Shown: positions 1-6,162 of the stretch, one piece after another | How positions within the stretch are numbered: the stretch's first letter is position 1 | How the letters are laid out: each line of letters begins with the position of its first letter | DNA from: Phycisphaerae bacterium | Lineage (GTDB): Bacteria; Planctomycetota; Phycisphaerae; SM23-33 | Length of the DNA: 7,527 nucleotides | Assembly (NCBI GenBank): GCA_022866005.1 | Contig: JALHTV010000003.1 | Span: 1 to 7,527, forward strand | Reading direction: 5' to 3' | Translations under genes and position numbers: made by a program | The notes under the pieces: generated by a model | The model's input: the letters and a program-made list of their open reading frames with translations, nothing else | Told to the model about the DNA's origin: nothing | Databases searched by the model: none

Positions 1-22
1 AAGAGTAGCGCAACGGAAACCG

Positions 23-46
23 GGAGGGACGCGCTCCGTCGCGTCC
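23..46 (+). repeat. REP-like stem-loop A (GGAG foot)
   Basis: A perfect 7-bp inverted repeat (GGACGCG at 27-33, CGCGTCC at 40-46) closes a 6-nt loop, CTCCGT. It is immediately preceded on the plus strand by GGAG (23-26). Its architecture matches stem-loop B read on the opposite strand: GGAG foot, 7-bp stem, 6-nt loop with complement ACGGAG versus ACAAAG. The stem sequences differ, as expected for diverged members of a palindromic intergenic repeat family. I infer a REP-type element. A transcript stem-loop of another kind is possible. Confidence 0.5.
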
Positions 47-50
47 GGGC

Positions 51-87
51 CTTTTCGGGCCACGACAAAGCGTGGCCCTCCGAAAAG
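51..87 (-). repeat. REP-like stem-loop B (GGAG foot, extended stem)
   Basis: On the minus strand GGAG (81-78) is followed by GGCCACG (77-71), loop CTTTGT (70-65) and CGTGGCC (64-58). An outer 7-bp arm extends the hairpin: CTTTTCG at 51-57 pairs with CGAAAAG at 81-87, leaving a 3-nt bulge at 78-80. It is the strongest hairpin in the region. It faces opposite to stem-loop A, so the GGAG feet of A and B lie on the outside of the pair, as in paired REP or BIME arrangements. It could also serve as a 3' stabilising or terminating structure for the atp transcript, but no clean U-tract follows it in the minus direction. Confidence 0.55.
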
Positions 88-95
88 CAGATTCC

Positions 96-120
96 GCGGG
101 AAACGAGTTTCCCGCCCTAC
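96..120 (-). repeat. REP-like stem-loop C (GTAG foot)
   Basis: A perfect 8-bp inverted repeat (GCGGGAAA at 115-108 and TTTCCCGC at 103-96 on the minus strand) closes the tetraloop CTCG. GTAG (120-117) stands one base before the stem, and GTAG is the classic foot tetranucleotide of enterobacterial and pseudomonad REPs. It is the first hairpin reached by transcription leaving the DUF6485 gene, about 50 nt after its stop codon, and could act as a transcript 3' end. The following sequence has only a short U-run (CTTTT, about 9 nt later), so I call it a repeat and not a terminator. Confidence 0.5.
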
Positions 121-171
121 GAGACTTTTTGACCAGGAGTAGCGGCCTGGGCGCCGATGCGCCTCGCTTCC

Positions 172-366
172 CTACAGCTTCCAAGCCTTGGCGAAGGCCT
201 TGAAGCTGCGGTCGTAGGTGGCCTCGACCTCGGGCGGGAAGCAGCAGCCGGGCAGTTGCCTGCTGGCCAGGTGGTAGGCCAGGCAATCGCAGCAGAGTCC
301 CTTTCGGCTACAGCCCTTATACGTGCAGGCGCACCGTTCGAGGTTTTGAGTCTTGTTGCACTCCAT
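172..366 (-). CDS. Small cysteine-rich protein, DUF6485 type
   Basis: This 64-residue protein has nine cysteines, at positions 3, 12, 14, 19, 25, 26, 28, 41 and 42. They sit in a CxC, a CCxC and a CC cluster, with His32 between the last two groups. The pattern of MEC start, CxCTY, CSRKGLCCDC, YH, LPGCxFPPEVEATYDRS matches my recollection of the DUF6485 family, small proteins of unknown function common in anaerobes and planctomycetes. The cysteines suggest a zinc or iron-sulphur site; this is inference. There is no signal peptide or membrane segment, so it is probably cytoplasmic. The ATG at 366 has an AGGA about 9 nt upstream. The gene lies 41 nt after atpC on the same strand and is probably co-transcribed, though nothing ties it functionally to ATP synthase. 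It is the last gene before the hairpin cluster. Confidence 0.82.
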   Translation of the reverse strand: MECNKTQNLERCACTYKGCSRKGLCCDCLAYHLASRQLPGCCFPPEVEATYDRSFKAFAKAWKL

Positions 367-407
367 CGTGGGTTTCCTGCAATCTTATGGTGGTCAAGAT
401 GGGAACA

Positions 408-857
408 TCACTCGCTTGAATACTGGACAGTCGTACCCGCCGCCTGCTCTCTGGCCAGGTGCAGCTTGACGCCGGCGATGGCCATGGCCCGCTCGCGTCG
501 CTGCCAATCGGCCTCGGTGCCGGTGGGCAGGCGGCGGGCGCGCTCCAGCTCGGCCAGGGCGGCCTCCGGGCGGAGCGATTCAGCGGGGGCGCACTCCTCG
601 GCCAGGACGGTCAGCGCCCCCTCGCGGACCTGGGCGAAGCCGCCGGCGACGTAGTACTCCACCGAGCCGCCCTCAGGCCGGCGCACGCTCATTCGGCCGG
701 CCCCCATCTCGGCCACCAGCGGCGCCCGCCGAGCCAGGATGCCGATCGACCCGTCCACCGCCGGCAGGGTCACGGAGACCGTCTGGCCGGCGTCCACCCG
801 ACCCTGGGGGGTGAGGACCTCGTAGCGGAAGCTCGTGATGTAGTAACCGTCAGTCAT
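408..857 (-). CDS. atpC: ATP synthase F1 subunit epsilon
   Basis: At 149 residues it is slightly longer than the usual 130-140. Epsilon sits on the gamma foot against the c ring and can inhibit ATP hydrolysis through its C-terminal helices. The N-terminal beta-sandwich (about 8-92) carries the family hallmarks: FRYEVLTPQG, DGSIGILARRAPLVAEMGAG (35-54) and YYVAGGFAQVREGALTVLAEE (68-88). A C-terminal helical hairpin (about 95-140, rich in Ala, Glu and Arg) is present, so the inhibitory domain is not truncated. The ATG at 857 has AAGG 5 nt upstream. atpC normally follows atpD directly; here the nitroreductase gene separates them, with a 24-nt gap before atpC. A short tail (about 140-149) extends past the helices. 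Confidence 0.96.
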   Translation of the reverse strand: MTDGYYITSFRYEVLTPQGRVDAGQTVSVTLPAVDGSIGILARRAPLVAEMGAGRMSVRRPEGGSVEYYVAGGFAQVREGALTVLAEECAPAESLRPEAALAELERARRLPTGTEADWQRRERAMAIAGVKLHLAREQAAGTTVQYSSE

Positions 858-881
858 GTGAGCCTTATTCGGGAGGCGGGC

Positions 882-1409
882 TCAAGTGCTGTACTTGTCC
901 CAGCAGACCAGCTCGGTCAGCGGTTTTCTGACCTGGGCCTTGTCCTTGGGTGCCTCGGCGCCCGTGGAGGGGTAGCCCAGCGTCAGCAGCTCGATGATCT
1001 GCGCATCGTCGGGAACGCCCAGGACCGTGCGGCAGGCGTCCTGCTCGAAGTGCCCCACCCAGCAGGTTCCCAGCCCCTCAGCCACGGCGGCCAGGGTCAT
1101 GTGGTCGATGGCGATGGCGCAGTCCACCGGGGCGACGGGCACGCCGCAGTGCATGAGGCGCTTCGGCTCGGGGGTCACCACCGCGATGACGACCGGCGCC
1201 TGGCCGACGAAGGCCTGGCCGGACCCCTGCTCCAGGGCCTGGCGGGTCGTGGCGTCCCGCACGACAATGAACTTGCGGTTCTGCGCGTTGCGGGCCGAGG
1301 GTGACAATCGCCCGGCCTCCAGGACGCGCAGGAGCTTATCCTGCTCCACGGGCCTGGCCTGGTAGCTCCGCACGCTGCATCGCTTGTTAATGGCCTCGTA
1401 GACGTCCAT
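882..1409 (-). CDS. Nitroreductase-family FMN oxidoreductase inside the atp operon
   Basis: This 175-residue protein belongs to the nitroreductase fold, homodimeric FMN enzymes that use NAD(P)H to reduce nitroaromatics, quinones, flavins or unknown substrates. Visible hallmarks are the N-terminal phosphate-binding pattern RCSVRSY (R10, S12, R14), LSPSARNAQN (35-44), where the family usually has PSxxNxQPW, the APVVIAV strand (71-77), the EGLGTCWVG segment (111-119), LLTLGYP (141-147) and the C-terminal RKPLTELV (161-168). The usual Pro-Trp after the Gln is Asn-Arg here, so substrate specificity cannot be read. I chose the ATG at 1409 because homology begins at MDVYEAI and an AGG lies 8 nt upstream. 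The frame stays open further upstream, but that part overlaps atpD and looks non-coding. It lies 47 nt after atpD and 24 nt before atpC with no visible terminator, so co-transcription is likely. No link to ATP synthesis can be inferred from sequence. Confidence 0.94.
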   Translation of the reverse strand: MDVYEAINKRCSVRSYQARPVEQDKLLRVLEAGRLSPSARNAQNRKFIVVRDATTRQALEQGSGQAFVGQAPVVIAVVTPEPKRLMHCGVPVAPVDCAIAIDHMTLAAVAEGLGTCWVGHFEQDACRTVLGVPDDAQIIELLTLGYPSTGAEAPKDKAQVRKPLTELVCWDKYST

Positions 1410-1456
1410 GGTTTGCACCTGTCCCTTCCGTTTTCGCCCACGCTCGCAGGCGGCGG

Positions 1457-2947
1457 TCACTCGGTCATCGGACCCTGGACCCCGGGCGGCAGGACCGCGC
1501 CCGCCTGCCCGGCCTCCTCGGCCGAGGCGGCCAGGGCGCTCGCCTGGGCGGCGGCGTCTTCCACCGTGCCGACGTACAGGAACGCCTGCTCGGGCAGGTG
1601 GTCCCACTTGCCCTCGCAGATCTCGCGGAACGAGCGGATCGTCTCGGCCAGCGGGGTGTAGATGCCCGGCTTGCCGATGAACACCTCGGTGGTGAAGAAC
1701 GGCTGGCTGAGGAACCGCTCGAGGCGGCGGGCGCGGGCGACGATCTGCTTGTCGGCTTCGCTCAGCTCGTCCACGCCGAGGATGGCAATGAGGTCTTGCA
1801 GGTCGCGGTAGCGCTGGAGAATCTGCTGCACCTGGCGGGCCACGTCGTAGTGTTCCTGGCCGACCCACTGCGGGTCGAGCAACCGCGAGGAGCTCGCCAG
1901 CGGGTCGATGGCCGGGTAGATGCCTTTCTCCACGATGGAGCGGACCAGCACGACGAAGGCGTCCAGGTGCGTCACGGCTGTGGCGGGCGCGGGGTCGGTC
2001 ATGTCGTCGGCGGGCACGTACACGGCCTGGACCGAGGTAATGGCGCCCTGCTTGGTGGAGGTGATGCGTTCCTGGAGCTGGCCCATCTCGGTCGCGAGCG
2101 TCGGCTGATAGCCCACGGCCGAGGGCATGCGGCCCAGGAGGGCGGAGACCTCGCTGCCGGCCTGGGAGAAGCGGAAGATGTTGTCGATGAACAGCAGCGT
2201 CTCGTGCCCCTGGTCGCGGAAATACTCCGCCAGCGTCATAGCCGACAGGGCCGCCCGCAGCCGCGCGCCGGGCGGTTCGTTCATCTGCCCCAACAGGATA
2301 ACCGTTTTGTCCAGGAGCTTGCTGCCGGTGGAGCGGATCTCCATCTCCTGCATGTCCAGCCAGATGTCGTTGGCCTCGCGGGTGCGCTCGCCCACGCCCG
2401 CCAGCACGCTGTAGCCGCCGTGCTGGGTGGCGATGCGGGCGATCAGCTCCTGGATGATCACGGTCTTGCCGAGTCCCGCCCCGCCGAACAGGCCGGTCTT
2501 GCCGCCGCGGACGAACGGGACCATCAGGTCGATGGCCTTGATGCCGGTCTCGAACAGCTCGGTCTTGGGCACCAGGGAGTCGAACTTGGGCGGCGGGGCG
2601 TGGATGGGCCGGTAGGCCTCAGCCTGGACCGGCCCGCGCCCGTCGATAGGCTCCCCCAGGACGTTGAGCACGCGTCCCAAGACGCCGGGGCCCACGGGCA
2701 CCATCACGGGCTGGCCGGTATCGGTCACCGTCATGCCGCGCCGCAGGCCATCGGTGCTGGCTAGGGCCACGCAGCGCACGCGCCCCCCGCCCAGGTGCTG
2801 CTGCACCTCGCCGGTCACACCGGCGGTGCCCGCGGCGGGGGCGACCTTCAGCGCGGTGTAGATGGCCGGGGGCCGGTCCTCGGCGAACTCCGCGTCGAAC
2901 GTCGAACCGATCACCTGGATGATCTTGCCGGTGTTTGCCATGTCCAT
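1457..2947 (-). CDS. atpD: ATP synthase F1 subunit beta (catalytic)
   Basis: This 496-residue catalytic subunit of the alpha3beta3 head makes or hydrolyses ATP. The N-terminal beta-barrel covers about 6-85. The nucleotide-binding domain holds Walker A GGAGLGKT (155-162, Lys161), the catalytic Glu187 in GERTREAND (the last part is usually REGND, so Ala192 replaces Gly), Walker B LLFID (251-255) followed by NIFRFSQAGSEVSALLGRMPS, and YPAIDPL with the adenine-stacking Tyr344. The C-terminal helical domain has DELSEAD (393-399), the DELSEED lever that pushes gamma. The protein is about 20-30 residues longer than typical because of an Ala/Glu/Gly-rich tail after about 465. The start at 2947 is preferred over the ATG two codons later because GAGGTGA lies 6 nt upstream. 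It begins 1 nt after the atpG stop, so translational coupling is likely. Confidence 0.98.
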   Translation of the reverse strand: MDMANTGKIIQVIGSTFDAEFAEDRPPAIYTALKVAPAAGTAGVTGEVQQHLGGGRVRCVALASTDGLRRGMTVTDTGQPVMVPVGPGVLGRVLNVLGEPIDGRGPVQAEAYRPIHAPPPKFDSLVPKTELFETGIKAIDLMVPFVRGGKTGLFGGAGLGKTVIIQELIARIATQHGGYSVLAGVGERTREANDIWLDMQEMEIRSTGSKLLDKTVILLGQMNEPPGARLRAALSAMTLAEYFRDQGHETLLFIDNIFRFSQAGSEVSALLGRMPSAVGYQPTLATEMGQLQERITSTKQGAITSVQAVYVPADDMTDPAPATAVTHLDAFVVLVRSIVEKGIYPAIDPLASSSRLLDPQWVGQEHYDVARQVQQILQRYRDLQDLIAILGVDELSEADKQIVARARRLERFLSQPFFTTEVFIGKPGIYTPLAETIRSFREICEGKWDHLPEQAFLYVGTVEDAAAQASALAASAEEAGQAGAVLPPGVQGPMTE

Positions 2948-2960
2948 GTCAACTCACCTC
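2948..2960 (-). promoter_or_regulatory. Shine-Dalgarno of atpD
   Basis: GAGGTGA (2960-2954) lies inside the last codons of atpG, 6 nt before the ATG at 2947. For the alternative ATG at 2941 the spacing would be 12 nt, so this site decides the start and gives the N-terminus MDMANTGK. Confidence 0.75.
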
Positions 2961-3827
2961 GGCGCTCCCGCCCAGGATCTCAGCCAGCTCGGTGGTGATC
3001 TGGGCCTGGCGGACGCGGTTGTAGGTGATGGTCAGATCGTGGAGCATCTCGTCGGCGTTTTCCGTGGCGGACCGCATCGCCCGGGCGCGCGTCAGTTGCT
3101 CGGTCACCGCGGCGTCCAGGAAGCATTGATACAGGCGCAGTCGCACCGTGGCCGGCAGGAGCTTGTCGAGGATCGCCTGCGCGGAGGGCACCAGCTCATA
3201 GGGCGGCGGGATCAGCCCCGGCGGGGTCGGCGGCGCCGTGTAGGTCAGCGGCAGCAGTTGCGCGATCACCGCCGACTGACGCCCTGAGGGAAGGTACTGC
3301 GTGTAGGCCACCTCCAGGCCGCTGATCCTTCCGGCGGCGAAGTCGGTCATCAGTTCTTCGGCCAGCTCGGCCGCAGGGGCGAAGGCGGGCTGATGGTCGA
3401 ACCCCGTCAGCGCCCGGTCAATGGGAAAGCCGCGGAAGCGCAGGTACCCAAGCCCCCGCCGCCCCGCCACCCACAGCAGCACCTCATACCCCGCGCCGGT
3501 AAGCTGCTTATACCGAGCCGCGGCCACTGACAGCAGGGCGGCGTTGTACCCCCCGCACATCCCCGCGTTGCTGGTGATCACCAGCAGCACGTCGCGGTGG
3601 AGGTGCTCCGGTTCGGTCAGCAGCGGGTGGCGGAGCATGTCCTGGCCGCAGCGCTCCACCAGGTCACCCACCAGGTCGCTGAGGCGGTCGGTGTAGGGCC
3701 GGGCGGCTACGGCGCGAACGTGGGCCCGACGGAAGCGCGTGGACGCCACCATCTCCATGGTCTTGGTCACGGTGCGGATGTTGCCCACCGCCCGGACGCG
3801 CTTGAGGATTTTGCGGGCCTTGGCCAT
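2949..3827 (-). CDS. atpG: ATP synthase F1 subunit gamma (rotor shaft)
   Basis: This 292-residue central shaft rotates within alpha3beta3 and couples it to the c ring. Its length is normal (about 285-295). The N-terminal helix carries RVRAVGNIRTVTKTMEMVA (about 10-28), the family signature for the coiled-coil part. GMCGGYN (89-95) is the conserved GLCGxxN segment of the Rossmann-like middle domain. The C-terminal helix has the AMRSATENADEML and NRVRQAQITTELAEI motifs (about 250-285) that complete the coiled coil. The ATG at 3827 has an AGG 6-7 nt upstream, and only 3 nt separate it from the atpA stop. The middle segment around 195-212 is proline-rich (PPTPPGLIPPP), which is a little unusual and probably a surface loop. 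Confidence 0.97.
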   Translation of the reverse strand: MAKARKILKRVRAVGNIRTVTKTMEMVASTRFRRAHVRAVAARPYTDRLSDLVGDLVERCGQDMLRHPLLTEPEHLHRDVLLVITSNAGMCGGYNAALLSVAAARYKQLTGAGYEVLLWVAGRRGLGYLRFRGFPIDRALTGFDHQPAFAPAAELAEELMTDFAAGRISGLEVAYTQYLPSGRQSAVIAQLLPLTYTAPPTPPGLIPPPYELVPSAQAILDKLLPATVRLRLYQCFLDAAVTEQLTRARAMRSATENADEMLHDLTITYNRVRQAQITTELAEILGGSAEVS

Positions 3828-3830
3828 GGG

Positions 3831-5546
3831 TTACCTGCGCGCCTCCTTGTCGCCGCGTTTGGCCCGGCGGCTGCGGCGAAGCTCCTTGAAGCCCGTTTCC
3901 TTGTACTTTCGGATGGCGGCTCTGAGCTCCCGCTCGATCCCCCGCGTCAGGTCCCTGCCGGCATCGAACCGATCATAGAGATCCTTGCGCTCGGCCTTGA
4001 GGTACTCCAGCAGCCCCGCCTCGAAATCGCTGACCTCCTCAACCCCCAGGTCGTCCAGGAACCCGGATGAGCCGCTGTAGATGGCGATGATCTGATCGAC
4101 GATCGGCCGGGGCTGGTACTGCCTCTGCGTGAGCAGACGGACCATCCTCGCCCCGCGGTCGAGCTGGCGCTGGGCGCCCGGGTCAAGCTCCATGCCGAGC
4201 TGGGCGAACGATTCCAATTCCCGGTAGGCGGCCAGGTCCAGGCGCAGGGTCTTGGCCACGTCCTTCATGGCCTTGCAAGCGGCCTTGTAGCCTACGCGGC
4301 TGACCGAGATGCCCACGTTGACGGCCGGACGGACGCCGGCGAAGAACAGCGACGGTTCCAGGTAGATCTGCCCGTCGGTGATCGAGATGAGGTTGGTGGG
4401 GATGTACGCCGCGACCTCGCCTTCCTGCGTCTCGCAGATCGGCAGGGCCGTCTGGCTGCCTCCGGAGCGCGGCAGGCGGCGGATCTCCAGGGCGCCGGCG
4501 TTGGGCAGCTTCTCCATCGCCGCGTGGGCGCTCTTGAGGCCCAAGGGGCCGTCGTAGACCTCCCCGTCGACGCCCTTGGGGTCGTCGGCGTCGGCGGGCA
4601 TGTCGCGGGGGACGATCACGTACCGGTTGGCCAGCTTGCAGGCCCGCTCGAGCAACCGGCTGTGGAGGTAGAACACGTCCCCGGGGTAGGCCTCGCGTCC
4701 CGGTGGCCGGCGGAGGAGCAGCGAGATCTGCCGATAGGCGGCCGCGTGCTTACTCAGGTCGTCGTACACCACCAGCGTGGGCCTGCCCTGCTCGACCATG
4801 AAGTACTCCGCCATGGCACAGCCGCTGTAGGGGGCGATGTATTGAATCGGGGCGGGCTCGCCGCCGGCGGCCAAGACGATGATGGTGTGGTCCATCGCAC
4901 CGTGCGCCCGCTGCGTGTCGGCGACGGCGGCTACGGTGGACTCTTTCTGGCCGATCGCGACGTAGACGCACAGGACGCCGGTGCCCTTCTGGTTGATGAT
5001 GGTACCGACGGCGATGGCCGTCTTGCCGGTCTTGCGGTCGCCGATGATCAGCTCGCGCTGCCCGCGGCCGATGGGGGTCATCGCGTCAATGGCCTTGATG
5101 CCGGTTTCCAGAGGTTCGTCCACCGGTTGGCGGGCGGCGATGCCCGGGGCGGCCATCTCCACCGGCCGCGTCCGGTCGGCCCGCACCGGCCCGCGCCCGT
5201 CCAGCGGGTTGCCCAGCGGATCGACCACGCGCCCCAGCAACGCCTCCCCCACCGGCACCGTGAGCAGCCTGCCGGTCGCCCGGACGGTGTCCCCGGCCTT
5301 GATCTGCTCACAGGCACCGTAGATCGCGGCGCCCACGGAGTCCTCAGCCAGGTTGAACACCTGACCGATCGCACCGGATTCGAACTCGAGCATCTCCCCG
5401 GCCATCGCCTCCGAGAGCCCGAAGATCTCCGCGATGCCGTCACCGACCTCGAGCACCCGCCCCACCTGCGCGACGTTCAGTTCGCGGTGGTACTGAGCGA
5501 TCTGCTCGCGGATGACGCTGGCGATCTCGTCAACTTTGAGCTTCAT
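3831..5546 (-). CDS. atpA: ATP synthase F1 subunit alpha, with planctomycete-like insert
   Basis: This 571-residue non-catalytic nucleotide-binding subunit compares with about 500-515 in most bacteria. It shows the N-terminal MKLKVDEIASVI helix, the beta-barrel (about 25-95), Walker A GDRKTGKT (169-176; Lys replaces the usual Gln), VYVAIGQKESTV (194-205), YDDLSKHAAAYRQ, AYPGDVFYLHSRLLERA, IPTNLISITDGQI and the arginine finger Arg417 in SVSRVG (414-419). The extra length has two sources. One is an insertion at about 307-361 between the LLERACKLA helix and GGSQTALPICETQ. The other is a basic Arg/Lys-rich tail after about 552. I take the ATG at 5546, since MKLKxDEI is the usual N-terminus and GGAGAG lies 10 nt upstream. 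A TTG at 5564 in the same frame would add six residues. The start overlaps the end of atpH by 17 nt, suggesting coupled translation. Confidence 0.98.
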   Translation of the reverse strand: MKLKVDEIASVIREQIAQYHRELNVAQVGRVLEVGDGIAEIFGLSEAMAGEMLEFESGAIGQVFNLAEDSVGAAIYGACEQIKAGDTVRATGRLLTVPVGEALLGRVVDPLGNPLDGRGPVRADRTRPVEMAAPGIAARQPVDEPLETGIKAIDAMTPIGRGQRELIIGDRKTGKTAIAVGTIINQKGTGVLCVYVAIGQKESTVAAVADTQRAHGAMDHTIIVLAAGGEPAPIQYIAPYSGCAMAEYFMVEQGRPTLVVYDDLSKHAAAYRQISLLLRRPPGREAYPGDVFYLHSRLLERACKLANRYVIVPRDMPADADDPKGVDGEVYDGPLGLKSAHAAMEKLPNAGALEIRRLPRSGGSQTALPICETQEGEVAAYIPTNLISITDGQIYLEPSLFFAGVRPAVNVGISVSRVGYKAACKAMKDVAKTLRLDLAAYRELESFAQLGMELDPGAQRQLDRGARMVRLLTQRQYQPRPIVDQIIAIYSGSSGFLDDLGVEEVSDFEAGLLEYLKAERKDLYDRFDAGRDLTRGIERELRAAIRKYKETGFKELRRSRRAKRGDKEARR

Positions 5547-6162
5547 GGTCGGTTGGCTCTCCAATCTCCAGCCCGGACCGCGCCGCAGCCGTCCTCAGCC
5601 GTTGGCGCAATCGCCTCAACTGCCCCGCCAGCGAGGCGTCGTACTCGCGGTCCCCCACCCGCACCACCATTCCCCCCAGCAACGACGGGTCCACTTTCGT
5701 CCGCAGCAAGGGCTCGGCACCGGTGACTTCCCGGAGGGTGTCGCTCATCGCCTTGCGGTGGGGCTCGTCCAGCTCCCTGGCCGCCACCACCGTCACCTCG
5801 ACGCGCCCCTGCCTGGCATTCAGGGCCGTGCGGAAGCGCCGGGCCACCACCGGCAGCAGGCCCAACCGACCCTTGCGGGTCATGATTGCCAGCAGCGCCT
5901 CGAGCGTCTGGCTGCACCGGCCGGCAAAGATGCGCTGGAACCGTTCGATCTGTCCGGCGTTGCCGGTTGCGGCGCCCAGCAGCTCCGAGGTGCCCTCGAC
6001 GGCCCCCAGCAACGTCACCAGACTTTCGAGTTCCGCAGCGAGCGCCTCGGCCTGCGCGTTGTCAGCCATCAGGCCCAGCAGCGCCTGGACGTAGACGTCC
6101 GCCACCGCAAGGGGCCGGCCTTCCAGAACCGTTTCGGCGGCAGTGAAGGCCTTGCCGACCAT
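5530..6162 (-). CDS. atpH: ATP synthase F1 subunit delta (stator, OSCP-like)
   Basis: This 210-residue stator subunit caps the alpha3 N-termini and binds subunit b. It is slightly longer than the usual 175-185. The N-terminal six-helix domain (about 18-120) includes VADVYVQALLGLM, the counterpart of the usual YAxAL helix. The C-terminal domain carries the best-conserved delta signature, VDPSLLGGMVVRVGDREYDASLAGQL (about 158-183), followed by RLRQRL. Delta is the least conserved F1 subunit, so position and this signature support the call. The ATG at 6162 overlaps the atpF stop by one base (TGATG), with AGGAGG 7 nt upstream. The 3' end overlaps atpA by 17 nt. The final residues (about 195-210) are an acidic tail. 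Confidence 0.94.
   Translation of the reverse strand: MVGKAFTAAETVLEGRPLAVADVYVQALLGLMADNAQAEALAAELESLVTLLGAVEGTSELLGAATGNAGQIERFQRIFAGRCSQTLEALLAIMTRKGRLGLLPVVARRFRTALNARQGRVEVTVVAARELDEPHRKAMSDTLREVTGAEPLLRTKVDPSLLGGMVVRVGDREYDASLAGQLRRLRQRLRTAAARSGLEIGEPTDHEAQS

Noticed and set aside
51..131. Rho-independent terminator for the atp operon.
   Set aside because: The hairpins are strong, but no proper U-tract follows directly in the minus direction. The T-run near 126-130 is on the plus strand and about 10 nt from hairpin C. A termination role remains possible but is not supported.
382..397. Promoter-like TTGACC and TAAGAT on the minus strand before the DUF6485 gene.
   Set aside because: The two hexamers are only 4 nt apart, far from the 16-18 nt needed for a sigma-70 promoter.
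459..1304. Long open frame on the plus strand, and similar ones at 1598-2764, 4524-5726 and 5512-6477.
   Set aside because: All lie antisense to well-supported genes, show no recognisable domain, have His/Arg/Gly/Ala-rich composition typical of antisense GC-rich DNA, and owe their length to the low frequency of stop codons.
1410..1868. N-terminal extension of the nitroreductase to a 328-residue protein.
   Set aside because: The added part overlaps the 3' end of atpD in another frame and is an Arg/Pro/Gly-rich shadow. Family homology and the ribosome-binding site point to the ATG at 1409.
4464..4628. Frameshift or sequencing error in atpA causing the extra segment.
   Set aside because: The frame stays open and family motifs resume in the same frame on both sides, so it is a true in-frame insertion.
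5547..5564. TTG start for atpA, adding six residues.
   Set aside because: The ATG at 5546 gives the usual MKLKxDEI N-terminus and has GGAGAG upstream. The TTG would increase the overlap with atpH to 35 nt.
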